Positions 16,250 through 22,794 of a stretch of 64,000 nt of DNA are shown one piece after another (within the stretch, counting starts at the first letter, position 1; every line of letters starts with the position of its first letter). Where the stretch lies: positions 24,157 to 88,156 of the forward strand of contig SCTK01000024.1 of NCBI GenBank assembly GCA_004298905.1, given 5' to 3'. The DNA is from Burkholderiaceae bacterium. GTDB taxonomy: Bacteria; Pseudomonadota; Gammaproteobacteria; Burkholderiales; Burkholderiaceae_D. The position numbers were made by a program, and so were the translations under genes. The notes below the pieces were generated by a model that was not told where the DNA came from, did no database searches, and saw only the letters and a program-made list of their open reading frames with translations.

Positions 16250-16489
16250 GTGGGCAAACCAGACGACGGGCGTATGAGCATCGCCGAGGCGGCGGCCCAT
16301 ATGGGCGTCAGTCAGCAGCAGGCGCGTCGCTGGTTCGACTGGGATCAGCCCGCCTCGGGTGTGGTGGCCGAGGGCGGGCGGGATGGGTGGCGCCGGGTCG
16401 ATCCGGCGTGGGCTGAGGCTCAGCGGCTAGCGCGGCTCGATCGGCTTGCGCGGGGTGGGTGGCGGCGCCCGAGGCGCCGCGCCGGGTAG
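16250..16489 (+). CDS. Small helix-turn-helix DNA-binding protein
   Basis: 79 residues from GTG 16250, with GGGGG about 8 bases upstream; an ATG at 16274 is possible. MSIAEAAAHMGVSQQQARRWF is a MerR/excisionase-type helix-turn-helix, followed by a wing and a basic tail ending RRPRRRAG. It is the only plus-strand gene of the area and diverges from the transfer block, so it may regulate that block, or serve as an excisionase or initiator helper acting on the repeat array directly downstream. Confidence 0.65.
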   Translation: MGKPDDGRMSIAEAAAHMGVSQQQARRWFDWDQPASGVVAEGGRDGWRRVDPAWAEAQRLARLDRLARGGWRRPRRRAG

Positions 16490-16500
16490 CCGCTACGGAG

Positions 16501-16645
16501 GGTTGTCGCATGGTTGTCGCACGGGGTTGGTTGTCGCACGGTTGTCGCGCGATTATGCGACTAAAGGGGGGTGTCTGCGCGTGGCCGCGCTGGACACCCC
16601 CCGGGTGCGACTAACGCCCGCACCGTGCGACAACGCGACTAACCG
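16501..16645. repeat. Iteron-like TTGTCGCAC array around a hairpin
   Basis: Four direct copies of GGTTGTCGCAC-like repeats start at 16501, 16512, 16529 and 16540. After a central hairpin (16566-16602) come inverted copies: GCGACTAA near 16557, GTGCGACTAA at 16605, GTGCGACAAC at 16625 and GCGACTAACC at 16635. The whole block is a large imperfect dyad in non-coding DNA. Candidate replication, partition or operator site. Confidence 0.6.
16566..16602. terminator. Perfect 10-bp GC stem between convergent genes
   Basis: GGGGGGTGTC (16566-16575) pairs with GACACCCCCC (16593-16602) around a 17-nt loop. It lies between the plus-strand helix-turn-helix gene and the minus-strand gene ending at 16684, so it can stop transcription from both sides. 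It is also the centre of the TTGTCGCAC array. Confidence 0.5.
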
Positions 16646-16683
16646 TCACGATCCGTGACACCCCCACGCGTGCGCGCGGCGGC

Positions 16684-17289
16684 CTACTCGTACGCCCGGC
16701 GGTGGCGGATAAGGCGGGCCAGCGCGTTCACGACCGCCACCTTCAGCCGAAACCGGACGCCCATGCTGCGGATCAGTTCGTCTTTCTCGGCGAGGGTGAG
16801 CCACCCACGGTGCCCCGGCGATGGCAGGCACCACAGCGTGTCGACGGCCTGCCCGCCGACGATGGGCTCCACAGTGTCGGCGAGGTCGGCGAGCAGCCGC
16901 ATCCGGGCGGCCAGGTCGGGGGTGCGCGCCATCCGGGCGAGAACCTCCCACGCGCAGCTCTCCAGGTCGCTGTGCGGGTCGAGCGTCCGCTGGTGGCCGG
17001 GGTCGACGACGGCGTACTCGACGTCGGACAGCAGCCGGTACAGCGTCGCCGAGTGCCCGCACGACTCCGCCATATCGCGGCCGCCTTCCTCCCGCATCGG
17101 GTCCGGGCCGAACGCGTCGCGGTAGACGCGGGCCTGGTCAGACGCCGCGTCGGCCATCTTGGCGAGCAGCCGGCCGCGCTCGGCGGGGTCGCTGGTCTGC
17201 GCGAGGGCGACCGACCCGATGTTGAGCCGTTCCTCGGCGCCGAAATAGGTTCCCCGGGCGGCGCTGGTCGTGGTGCCTCGGTTTTTCAT
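16684..17289 (-). CDS. Hypothetical helical protein
   Basis: 201 residues, ATG start. Helix-rich throughout, with a tandem feel: LLAKMADAASDQARVYRDAF and LLADLADTVEPIVGG occupy similar places in two halves of about 90 residues. No domain is recognised. Follows the 17321-18244 gene by 31 nt and is probably co-transcribed from the promoter at 18252. Confidence 0.55.
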   Translation of the reverse strand: MKNRGTTTSAARGTYFGAEERLNIGSVALAQTSDPAERGRLLAKMADAASDQARVYRDAFGPDPMREEGGRDMAESCGHSATLYRLLSDVEYAVVDPGHQRTLDPHSDLESCAWEVLARMARTPDLAARMRLLADLADTVEPIVGGQAVDTLWCLPSPGHRGWLTLAEKDELIRSMGVRFRLKVAVVNALARLIRHRRAYE

Positions 17290-17320
17290 GGTCGGGTTTC
17301 CTTCCGGGTTGTGTGGCGGG

Positions 17321-18244
17321 TCAGCGGTTCGCGGCGGCCGGTTCCTCGGCCGGGGTGTGAGAGTCGACGCGGCCCCGGGTCACCTTGGTCTGCTTGACGC
17401 CCTCACGCTCGCCCAGTTCTTTGACCGTGGCGGTGATCGTGGTCGCGTCGCCGCGGCGCAGCGCCCACATGCCCGAGGCGCTGCCCGACCAGACCAGGGT
17501 CACGCCTGCGTCGTCGCCGGTGCCCTCGACGACCAGGAACACGCCGCCGCCGTACGCGGTCTCGTACGGCTTGGCGACCATGACGGTGCCGGTCACGGTG
17601 ACGCGCTGGCCGGGGTCAGCGGCGTACCGGCTCGCGGTCACCTTGGCTGCGCGGGCGGCCCGGTCGGCGGCGTCAGCGGCGGCCACCTCGGCGAGCAGGG
17701 TCCGCGCCTCGGTCGCCTCGTCGTCGGTCAGGGGCGTTTCGGCCCGGTCGCGGCATGCCGCGGCGGCCAGTTCGATCAGTGCCCATGGGCGGCGGGTCAG
17801 TTTCTCGTCGCGGCGCTGCGCCTCGCCGTCGTGGGTGGTGTGGAGGTGGTGCTCGCGCTCCAGTGCGGCGAACAGCTCGGCGTTGGCCTCGCGCCATGCG
17901 GTTTGCGCGGCGAGGCGCTGCGCGTGGGCGGCCGCGCGGCGGGCGTCGCGGCGTGCCTTCTCCGCGACGCGGCGGGCGGCGACCTTTTCGGCGTCTTCGA
18001 CGGTGCCGATGCGGCGGCCGGCGCCGGCGCCGTGGCAGGCGATGCAGATTCCGCCGAGGCGGTGCAGGTAGCCGCTGATGGTGCCGAACTCGGTTCCGCA
18101 GCGGCCGCACAGGTCGTACACGACGCCGGCGATCAGGACGAATATGCGGCCGAGGCGCACGAGCGTGGTGGCGTCGACCTTGCTGGGGCCGTGGCCGACG
18201 CGTACGGTTTCGCCGTCTTTGAATCCCGCCCAGTTGTCCGTCAT
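17321..18244 (-). CDS. Hypothetical protein with zinc ribbon and coiled coil
   Basis: 307 residues from ATG 18244, placed 7 nt after the -10 of the operator-type promoter, so translation is predicted to be leaderless. Residues about 40-75 carry CGRCG and, later, CIACHG: a four-Cys zinc ribbon. Residues about 85-215 are Ala/Arg/Glu-rich and predicted coiled coil. The C-terminal 100 residues look like an OB-type beta barrel (VTVTGTVMVAKPYETAYGGGVFLVVEG). It may bind nucleic acid through the ribbon and barrel; no known family is identified. Confidence 0.6.
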   Translation of the reverse strand: MTDNWAGFKDGETVRVGHGPSKVDATTLVRLGRIFVLIAGVVYDLCGRCGTEFGTISGYLHRLGGICIACHGAGAGRRIGTVEDAEKVAARRVAEKARRDARRAAAHAQRLAAQTAWREANAELFAALEREHHLHTTHDGEAQRRDEKLTRRPWALIELAAAACRDRAETPLTDDEATEARTLLAEVAAADAADRAARAAKVTASRYAADPGQRVTVTGTVMVAKPYETAYGGGVFLVVEGTGDDAGVTLVWSGSASGMWALRRGDATTITATVKELGEREGVKQTKVTRGRVDSHTPAEEPAAANR

Positions 18245-18251
18245 GGGAGTG

Positions 18252-18297
18252 ACGTTACCCACCGCGCGATAATTCCGCAACCATTTGTCACGGATTT
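18252..18297 (-). promoter_or_regulatory. Operator-type promoter, copy 2 (leaderless)
   Basis: Minus strand: TGACAAATGGTTGCGG with -35 TTGCGG (18275-18280), 17-bp spacer, -10 TAACGT (18252-18257), then 7 nt to the ATG at 18244. Imperfect 7-bp arms (AATTCCG on the plus strand, CGGATTT) flank the box and give it an operator-like dyad of 27 bp. Confidence 0.75.
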
Positions 18298-18331
18298 CTT
18301 ATCTGGCGTGTCGGGGTGGCGCAAAACGGGC

Positions 18332-18349
18332 GTAAACGCCAACGTTTAC
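18332..18349. promoter_or_regulatory. Perfect palindrome before the 18354 gene
   Basis: GTAAACG, four bases CCAA, then CGTTTAC: perfect 7-bp arms ending only 4 nt before the plus-strand ATG at 18354. It is AT-richer than its surroundings. Position and symmetry suggest an operator for a dimeric regulator, possibly autoregulation by the downstream gene. Confidence 0.6.
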
Positions 18350-18353
18350 ACCT

Positions 18354-19049
18354 ATGGGTAGGCAAGTTGACCGGGCCGCGGCACTGGCCGCCGCCAGCGC
18401 GATCCTCGAGCGTCGCCTTGTCCACGGGCGCCCCGAGGACGCGGGGCAGCTCCCCGATGACGGCGACCTCGCCGGCGTCGTCCGCTACGTGCGGACCTAC
18501 CGGCGGGTGCCGGTCGAGGTACTGCGGGCCGACGCGCTCGACGCGCTGCGCATCGTCGACCACCTGGAGCAGCAGGTCCCCCGCGACCGGTACGCCCTGG
18601 CGATGCTGCTGCACGAGCAGTGCGGTTGGCCGCTGCGGCAGCTCGCCGAGCCGCTCGGGATTCACACCCACCCAGGCGCCGCCCGGCAGGCCGTCAAGGG
18701 GGCGCTACAGCGCCTACGGGTCGCCGCGGGTGGTGACAAGGACACGGCCGTGGTGGTGGCGTCACCGCGCCGTCAGGCGGTTCAGGGCGCGGCTGCGGTG
18801 GTTGCCGTCGCGTCGCTTGTCCGGGCGATCATCACGGCGCTGGTGCGTTATCGGGCGCTGCTCGACGGGGAGTCCGCGGCCGAGGTCAACGAGCTGGCGT
18901 ACCGGCGTGGCCGTGCCGTGGACGACGCGGCGGTTGCGGAGCTGGCGGCGGATCTGCGGATTGTGCTGCTCGGGATGGTGGCGTTGGGTGCGCCCGAGGC
19001 GCGGGCCATGGCGCAGCGCTGCCTCGATCGGCTGGACGGGCGCGCATAG
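18354..19049 (+). CDS. Putative DNA-binding regulator, sigma-region-4-like helix-turn-helix
   Basis: 231 residues, ATG start directly after a perfect palindrome, with no ribosome-binding site in the 4-nt gap. The first 120 residues resemble a sigma-70 region 4 or LuxR-type helix-turn-helix: YALAMLLHEQCGWPLRQLAEPLGIHTH, then AVKGALQRLR as the recognition-like helix. The C-terminal half is helical and moderately hydrophobic (AAAVVAVASLVRAIITALV). It is a lone plus-strand gene among minus operons, closed by a strong terminator. A phage regulator, perhaps a repressor of the early operators, is the likeliest role but unproven. Confidence 0.6.
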   Translation: MGRQVDRAAALAAASAILERRLVHGRPEDAGQLPDDGDLAGVVRYVRTYRRVPVEVLRADALDALRIVDHLEQQVPRDRYALAMLLHEQCGWPLRQLAEPLGIHTHPGAARQAVKGALQRLRVAAGGDKDTAVVVASPRRQAVQGAAAVVAVASLVRAIITALVRYRALLDGESAAEVNELAYRRGRAVDDAAVAELAADLRIVLLGMVALGAPEARAMAQRCLDRLDGRA

Positions 19050-19053
19050 GGGT

Positions 19054-19084
19054 GCGGGGCGCCCCAAGGGTTGGGGCGCCCCGC
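19054..19084. terminator. Bidirectional terminator
   Basis: A perfect 14-bp inverted repeat (GCGGGGCGCCCCAA against TTGGGGCGCCCCGC) with a 3-nt loop, placed 5 nt after the plus-strand stop at 19049 and 19 nt beyond the convergent minus-strand stop at 19103. Confidence 0.8.
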
Positions 19085-19102
19085 TGGCGGGTGAGGAAGG
19101 TC

Positions 19103-19384
19103 TTAGGCGTTGCGGGCGGCGGCGAAGCACCACGCGGAGCAGCAGCCGAGGCCGACGAGTAGCACCACGGCAACCGACGCCGCGATGGTGCGTCCTTGTA
19201 CCGCCGAGTTCGCCCCGACCGCTACGAGTAGGAGCATCGGCGGGAGTTGCGCGGCGCCGAGTAGCCGCAGAATCCAGCGGCGTTGCCGGCGGGCGGGCAT
19301 CGCGGCGATTTCGCCGGCGTACTGCTCGGGGGTCAGGCCGTACGTGGCGGCGGCGGCGTTGCGGATGCGTGCGTCAACGGGCAC
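19103..19384 (-). CDS. Small two-helix membrane protein
   Basis: 93 residues from GTG 19384, preceded by a GGAAGGGG ribosome-binding site. The longer open frame upstream is Pro/Arg-rich noise on top of the preceding gene. Residues 1-35 are soluble and basic (MPARRQRRW); two hydrophobic helices follow (LLGAAQLPPMLLLVAVGA and IAASVAVVLLVGLGCCSAW). It overlaps the preceding gene by 11 nt, and both encode membrane proteins, so they may form a pair. Confidence 0.55.
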   Translation of the reverse strand: MPVDARIRNAAAATYGLTPEQYAGEIAAMPARRQRRWILRLLGAAQLPPMLLLVAVGANSAVQGRTIAASVAVVLLVGLGCCSAWCFAAARNA

Positions 19385-19778
19385 TGTCGGCCCCTTCCGT
19401 GCGGGGGCTGGTGATGGCTGGCCACAGTCGGGCGCCGGTCGCGGCGTAGAGCAGGGCGGCGGCGGTCCACCATGCGGCGGTGACCGGGGCCGAGCTGGTG
19501 CCGTGCCGGGCGGCGAGTAGCGCGCCGGCGGCGACGTCGAGGCCGAGTAGGACCAGCGCCACCACCGCGCAAAGGATGGGTGTAGTGGGCCCATAAAACG
19601 CGGTGGCGGCGCTGGTGTGCTGGCGACCCCCGACCTGGGTATGGGTTCGATCCGTTGCGGCGGTCGAAGTACCCGGGTCGGGGGTCGCAGACCTGACGAC
19701 AGTACCGGCCCGTGGGTACGGGCTGGGGGCGCTGCCGGGCGCGCGGGTGCCGGGGATGGCGTCACGCGTCGCGGTCAT
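19374..19778 (-). CDS. Small membrane protein, leaderless start
   Basis: 134 residues from the ATG at 19778, exactly 7 nt after a TAACGT -10. The first 65 residues are Pro/Thr/Arg-rich and probably disordered. Two hydrophobic helices follow (PILCAVVALVLLGLDVAAGAL and TAAWWTAAALLYAATGA). Function unknown. It is co-transcribed with the two-helix protein downstream. Confidence 0.55.
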   Translation of the reverse strand: MTATRDAIPGTRAPGSAPSPYPRAGTVVRSATPDPGTSTAATDRTHTQVGGRQHTSAATAFYGPTTPILCAVVALVLLGLDVAAGALLAARHGTSSAPVTAAWWTAAALLYAATGARLWPAITSPRTEGADSAR

Positions 19779-19785
19779 GCCGGCG

Positions 19786-19829
19786 ACGTTACCCCTACGC
19801 CACGTGAGGCGCAACCATATGTGTCGGAA
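19786..19829 (-). promoter_or_regulatory. Operator-type promoter, copy 3 (degenerate box, leaderless)
   Basis: Minus strand: -35 TTGCGC (19809-19814), 17-bp spacer, -10 TAACGT (19786-19791), ATG 7 nt later at 19778. The box reads GACACATATGGTTGCG, so the TGACAAATGG part is altered. The core promoter is intact while the operator is partly lost, which may change its control. Confidence 0.65.
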
Positions 19830-19840
19830 ATGTTGGCGGG

Positions 19841-20605
19841 CTAGGTAATGAGGTGGGCGTCCTCGGGTTTTTCGGCGTCGGCGACGCCGAGCAACCACGC
19901 CCGGCCCGTGTCGGTACGCACCTCGTACACGGCGGTTCCGACGCCGATCGTGAGGATCTTCGCCCGGGCGGCGAAGTTCGGGTCGCCGGTGAACTTGGCG
20001 CCCTCACCGGTGGGGATGAACCGGGCCCACCCGTGCTCGTGGGCGATGACCATGGCGCGTAGTAGCCGCAGCCCGGCCGGTTCGTACGGCATCGCGGCGA
20101 CGGGCCGCACAAGGTCGGGCAGGTCGGCGGGGTCGTCGGTGACGATGTGCCACGCGCCGCCCGCTATGCCCATGAGCGTGTCGGCCCGGTCGGCGATCAG
20201 GTACTCGGGGGCGCCCCACCGCAGCATCGACGTAACGGTCTTGGGTGTGACGTCGAGGCGCTGCGCGATCCGTTCCCGGGTCACGCCGGCGGCGGCGATG
20301 GCGTGGCGTAGCTGTGTGCGCATGAGGTCGGGCAGGGTCGGGTGTACCAGTACCCGGCGGATCGCGGCGACTGGTGCGGGGTCGGGTTTGGTGGGCGGGT
20401 CGTTGTCGGCGTCGACGCGGGCGGTGTAGCCGGCCAGCCACGCCCGCGCCTGCTCGGGGGTGGTGAAGTCGCGCCGGTCGTGGGTTTCGGTGACGACGAC
20501 GTGGTGGCCGGTGTCCGGGTCGCGGCCTTGGTAGCGGTACCAGCCGTGGTCTTTGTCGCCGGCGGTGAGGTCGCGGGTTAGCCGCGCCTCGGTTGTGGGA
20601 TTCAC
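19841..20605 (-). CDS. Helix-turn-helix (XRE-like) regulator
   Basis: 254 residues from GTG 20605, which is 7 nt after the -10 TAACCT. An N-terminal beta-rich region (WYRYQGRDPDTGHHVVVTE) is followed at about residues 95-125 by LRHAIAAAGVTRERIAQRLDVTPKTVTSML, a clear XRE-type helix-turn-helix. The C-terminal 120 residues are alpha/beta with no recognised motif. Being placed under a degenerate copy of the operator promoter, it could be the regulator that sets the state of the family; this is inference. Confidence 0.65.
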   Translation of the reverse strand: MNPTTEARLTRDLTAGDKDHGWYRYQGRDPDTGHHVVVTETHDRRDFTTPEQARAWLAGYTARVDADNDPPTKPDPAPVAAIRRVLVHPTLPDLMRTQLRHAIAAAGVTRERIAQRLDVTPKTVTSMLRWGAPEYLIADRADTLMGIAGGAWHIVTDDPADLPDLVRPVAAMPYEPAGLRLLRAMVIAHEHGWARFIPTGEGAKFTGDPNFAARAKILTIGVGTAVYEVRTDTGRAWLLGVADAEKPEDAHLIT

Positions 20606-20612
20606 GCCGACG

Positions 20613-20641
20613 AGGTTACCCACCGGTCACGTTATGCACCA
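20613..20641 (-). promoter_or_regulatory. Operator-type promoter, copy 4 (highly degenerate, leaderless)
   Basis: Minus strand: GGTGGGTAACCT with -10 at 20613-20618 and the start GTG 7 nt later. Upstream, AGTGGTGCATAACG replaces AATGGTTGCGCAATT; the -35 is poor. The -10 region overlaps the stop codon of the upstream gene. Confidence 0.45.
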
Positions 20642-21016
20642 CTTTCTGCGGAGAGTGCCCCGTCGCCGCGTCCACGCCGCGGCAGGCGGGGCATATGGGT
20701 TGGCCGCCGTCGCCGTACCGGTGGTGCGGCTGGCGGCAGCGCATGCACGGGCCGACCTGGTGCGCGGGTACGCCGAGGCGCTGCGCGACAACCTCCGTGG
20801 GGCACTGGTGTCGCCCGTACCAGTAGCCGGGCCCGGCGGGTGGGTGGTGCCGGTCGGGCAGGTGTAGGTCCAGCCGCCGCCGCTGGTGCGGGCGGCGAAC
20901 ACATCGCCGGCGCCTACCGGGTCAGGGTCGACGGTGACGGGCCGCCCGCCGGCGGTGGTTACGTGGGTGACGGTTTGCCCACATGGTTCGCAGGTGGCCT
21001 TTTCGGTGGTGTTCAC
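20616..21016 (-). CDS. Zinc-ribbon protein requiring a -1 frameshift (or broken gene)
   Basis: The GTG at 21016 overlaps the replication gene's stop. The first frame encodes CEPCGQTVTHVTTAGGRPV and about 45 further sensible residues, then degenerates into Ser/Arg-rich text to 20627. The -1 frame from about 20828 continues GYWYGRHQCPTEVVAQRLGV, then CMRCRQPHHRYG, CPACRGVDAA, to a stop at 20616. The joined product of about 134 residues has four Cys pairs, typical of zinc-ribbon proteins next to replication genes. At the junction lies G-GGC-CCG (20828-20834), which fits an X-XXY-YYZ slippery heptamer. A sequencing indel or a real mutation is the alternative. Confidence 0.55.
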
Positions 21017-22221
21017 GACGCGCGCCGCTGCTGGGCGACCAGCACCCGGCCTTCGCCTGGGCGGGGGTCTGACGGTGGTGGGGTGAGCGTCAGGGTTTTA
21101 CCGGCGTCGGTGGCGGCGGCGAGCTGGCGGGCGTGGGCGTCGGGGCAGCAGTGCGGGCAGGCCAGGGCACAGTCCTTGCCGTCGATGAACCCGAGGACCA
21201 GCCCGTTTCGGCAGTGCGGGCAGTGTCCGCGCGGCTGCTGCGACGGCACCACGCGCGGTGCGCGTGGTGGCGGCGGTGGGGGTAGATCGTCGAGCCGTGA
21301 CAGCAGCACCGCGCCGGGGTCGTTGGCGTCGTCGAGGGGCCGTGACAGGGCGTCGGTGAGGTCGTCGGGTGTCCACCCGGCGAGCAGCTCGCGTGTCACC
21401 GCGGCGGTCAGTTTCGCGGTGGTACGCCGGCCGGGGCGGCGAGTGTGGTGCAGGTGCGTGACCCGGTACACCTCGGCGAGGACCCCCGCCGCCACGTCTG
21501 GCGGTGGCGCGCCGGGGGGTGTATCTGTTTCGGGAGCCACCTCCACCTCCACCCCATCGGCCTCGACCGGTTCGGCGCTCGCGCTGTCGGCGGGGGGTAG
21601 GGGGGGTGGTGGTGTTCTTTTCGTCTTATTCACTTCGTCTTGTTCCCCCCCCGATTTCGGGGTGATTGTTCCCCCTTTTTCGGGGTTACTTGTACCCCCA
21701 AATTCGGGGGTACTGGCGGGGTCGTCTCCTGTTACCCCGATTTCGGGGGTACTGGCGTTGACCTGCGCTTTCTTCGCCGCCCGCCGCCGGTCGCGGGTCA
21801 CTTTCGCGGCGTGCTTGCGTTCGGTGATCGCGGGCCGGTGCAGCTTGTACCAGTCGCCGAGGGTCGTCGGGCCGGTGTAGTCGTTCGGGGGCAGTTCGTG
21901 CACGGTGTAGACGTTGCGGCGCGGCATGTCCTCGTGGCTGATGTCGATAGCGCCTATGTCCTCCAGCTCACGTAGCCATGGCGTGCAGGCGTCGCCTTTC
22001 GCCCGGCCCATGAGCGCGGCGAGGGCGTCCTTGCCGGGCCAGACAATCGAGTCGCCGCGGAGCTGGTTGACGTGCATCGCGAGTTTGACCCACAAGCTGT
22101 GCGCCTGCGGGGAGATGCCCGACAGTGCCACCCAGTCCATCGCCGGCGTCATCGGTAGTCGCCGCCTGCCGTGGCGGATCTCAGTGTCTACCGGTGGCTG
22201 TGTGCTGTTGCGGCGGGTCAC
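21013..22221 (-). CDS. Replication initiator-like winged-helix protein with zinc ribbon
   Basis: 402 residues from GTG 22221; the frame is open above but that part lies in the inverted repeat region. Residues about 25-125 form the winged-helix domain typical of phage replisome organisers (WVALSGISPQAHSLWVKLA, WPGKDALAALMGRAK, WLRELEDIGAIDI). Then a disordered linker (about 150-245) whose DNA carries the iterons, a second helical domain (about 255-340), and a C-terminal ribbon HCPHC...CPHC (about 350-380). This resembles lambda O in layout: origin binding first, partner contacts last. Overlaps the downstream zinc-ribbon gene by GTGA. Confidence 0.7.
   Translation of the reverse strand: MTRRNSTQPPVDTEIRHGRRRLPMTPAMDWVALSGISPQAHSLWVKLAMHVNQLRGDSIVWPGKDALAALMGRAKGDACTPWLRELEDIGAIDISHEDMPRRNVYTVHELPPNDYTGPTTLGDWYKLHRPAITERKHAAKVTRDRRRAAKKAQVNASTPEIGVTGDDPASTPEFGGTSNPEKGGTITPKSGGEQDEVNKTKRTPPPPLPPADSASAEPVEADGVEVEVAPETDTPPGAPPPDVAAGVLAEVYRVTHLHHTRRPGRRTTAKLTAAVTRELLAGWTPDDLTDALSRPLDDANDPGAVLLSRLDDLPPPPPPRAPRVVPSQQPRGHCPHCRNGLVLGFIDGKDCALACPHCCPDAHARQLAAATDAGKTLTLTPPPSDPRPGEGRVLVAQQRRAS
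21649..21748. repeat. Four palindromic iterons: candidate replication origin
   Basis: Four 14-bp units CCCC-N6-GGGG start at 21649, 21672, 21696 and 21735; the six central bases are GATTTC, TTTTTC, AAATTC and GATTTC. Units 3 and 4 continue GTACTGGC, and unit 3 is a dyad with 8-bp arms (GTACCCCC and GGGGGTAC). A stretch at about 21612-21645 is AT-rich for this genome. Iterons inside an initiator gene, next to an AT-rich stretch, is the arrangement of the lambda origin within gene O. They encode a repetitive TPE(I/F)G-type linker. Confidence 0.7.
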
Positions 22222-22325
22222 GGCGTCACCGCCGGTGCCCGGTCGTCGGGCATGAGTGCGTACCGGGGGAGAGTCCCCCGTCGGATGATGACCATGCGTC
22301 ACCCCTCCAAGGGTGTGTCCGTATG

Positions 22326-22404
22326 GCGAGGCATCAAACGACCAGATACGATCGACGATGAAAACGTGAAGTGCCGTCGAGTCGTGGTCGTTTGGTTGCC
22401 TCGC
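22326..22404. repeat. Long imperfect inverted repeat upstream of the replication gene
   Basis: GCGAGGCA and CAAACGACCA (22326-22344) are repeated inverted as TGGTCGTTTG and TGCCTCGC (22385-22404), 18 paired bases around a 40-nt loop that itself contains CGACG/CGTCG arms. It lies in the 246-nt gap between the ribbon-helix-helix gene and the replication gene. It could be the leader structure of the replication mRNA, a small RNA, or a recombination site. Confidence 0.55.
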
Positions 22405-22412
22405 TTGACTTC

Positions 22413-22443
22413 CCCGGGTCACCGCGTGCGGCGGTGACCCGGG
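22413..22443. terminator. Terminator after the ribbon-helix-helix gene
   Basis: Perfect 13-bp arms CCCGGGTCACCGC and GCGGTGACCCGGG around GTGCG; on the plus strand ATTCGTTTTAG follows. It lies 25 nt downstream of the minus-strand stop at 22468 and would isolate that gene from the replication operon. Confidence 0.75.
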
Positions 22444-22467
22444 ATTCGTTTTAGTTGCCCTCCCGGG

Positions 22468-22695
22468 TCAGGCTGCGATGGGCCGCTGCTCGTTCACCTC
22501 GGCGGCGGCCTCGGCGGCGAGTACCGGCGTCAACACCGACCGGATCAGTTCAGCGTCGCTCAACCCGTCGCGCTCAACCACGCGGTCGAGCAGACGCCGC
22601 TCGGTAGAGGTAACCCGCATGTGAATCCACTTATCGCGCGGCTCATCGCCGACGATCGGGCGGCCGGTTCGCCGGCGAGCGGTGATTTCAGCCAT
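22468..22695 (-). CDS. Small ribbon-helix-helix-like repressor
   Basis: 75 residues from ATG 22695, with AGGGA 6 nt upstream; a longer frame to 22923 would run through the predicted RNA. A basic N-terminus, then KWIHMRVTSTERRLLDRVVE (strand plus helix A) and LSDAELIRSVLTPVLAAEA (helix B) fit the Arc/CopG ribbon-helix-helix fold that dimerises to insert a beta ribbon into operators. Being monocistronic between two strong terminators and facing a divergent RNA gene, it probably acts as a local copy-control or early regulator. Confidence 0.65.
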   Translation of the reverse strand: MAEITARRRTGRPIVGDEPRDKWIHMRVTSTERRLLDRVVERDGLSDAELIRSVLTPVLAAEAAAEVNEQRPIAA

Positions 22696-22794
22696 CGGTG
22701 TCCCTGACTGTTCGGTGATACGTAACAAGTGACGGTACCGCCGTGACCGGCGGTTTCTTCGGATCGCCGCGCGCGAATTGTCGGACGTGTCGGG

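Noticed and set aside
20627..20830. C-terminal Ser/Arg-rich extension of the zinc-ribbon gene in its first frame
   Set aside because: Composition is that of a wrong frame, while the -1 frame encodes CMRC and CPAC pairs.
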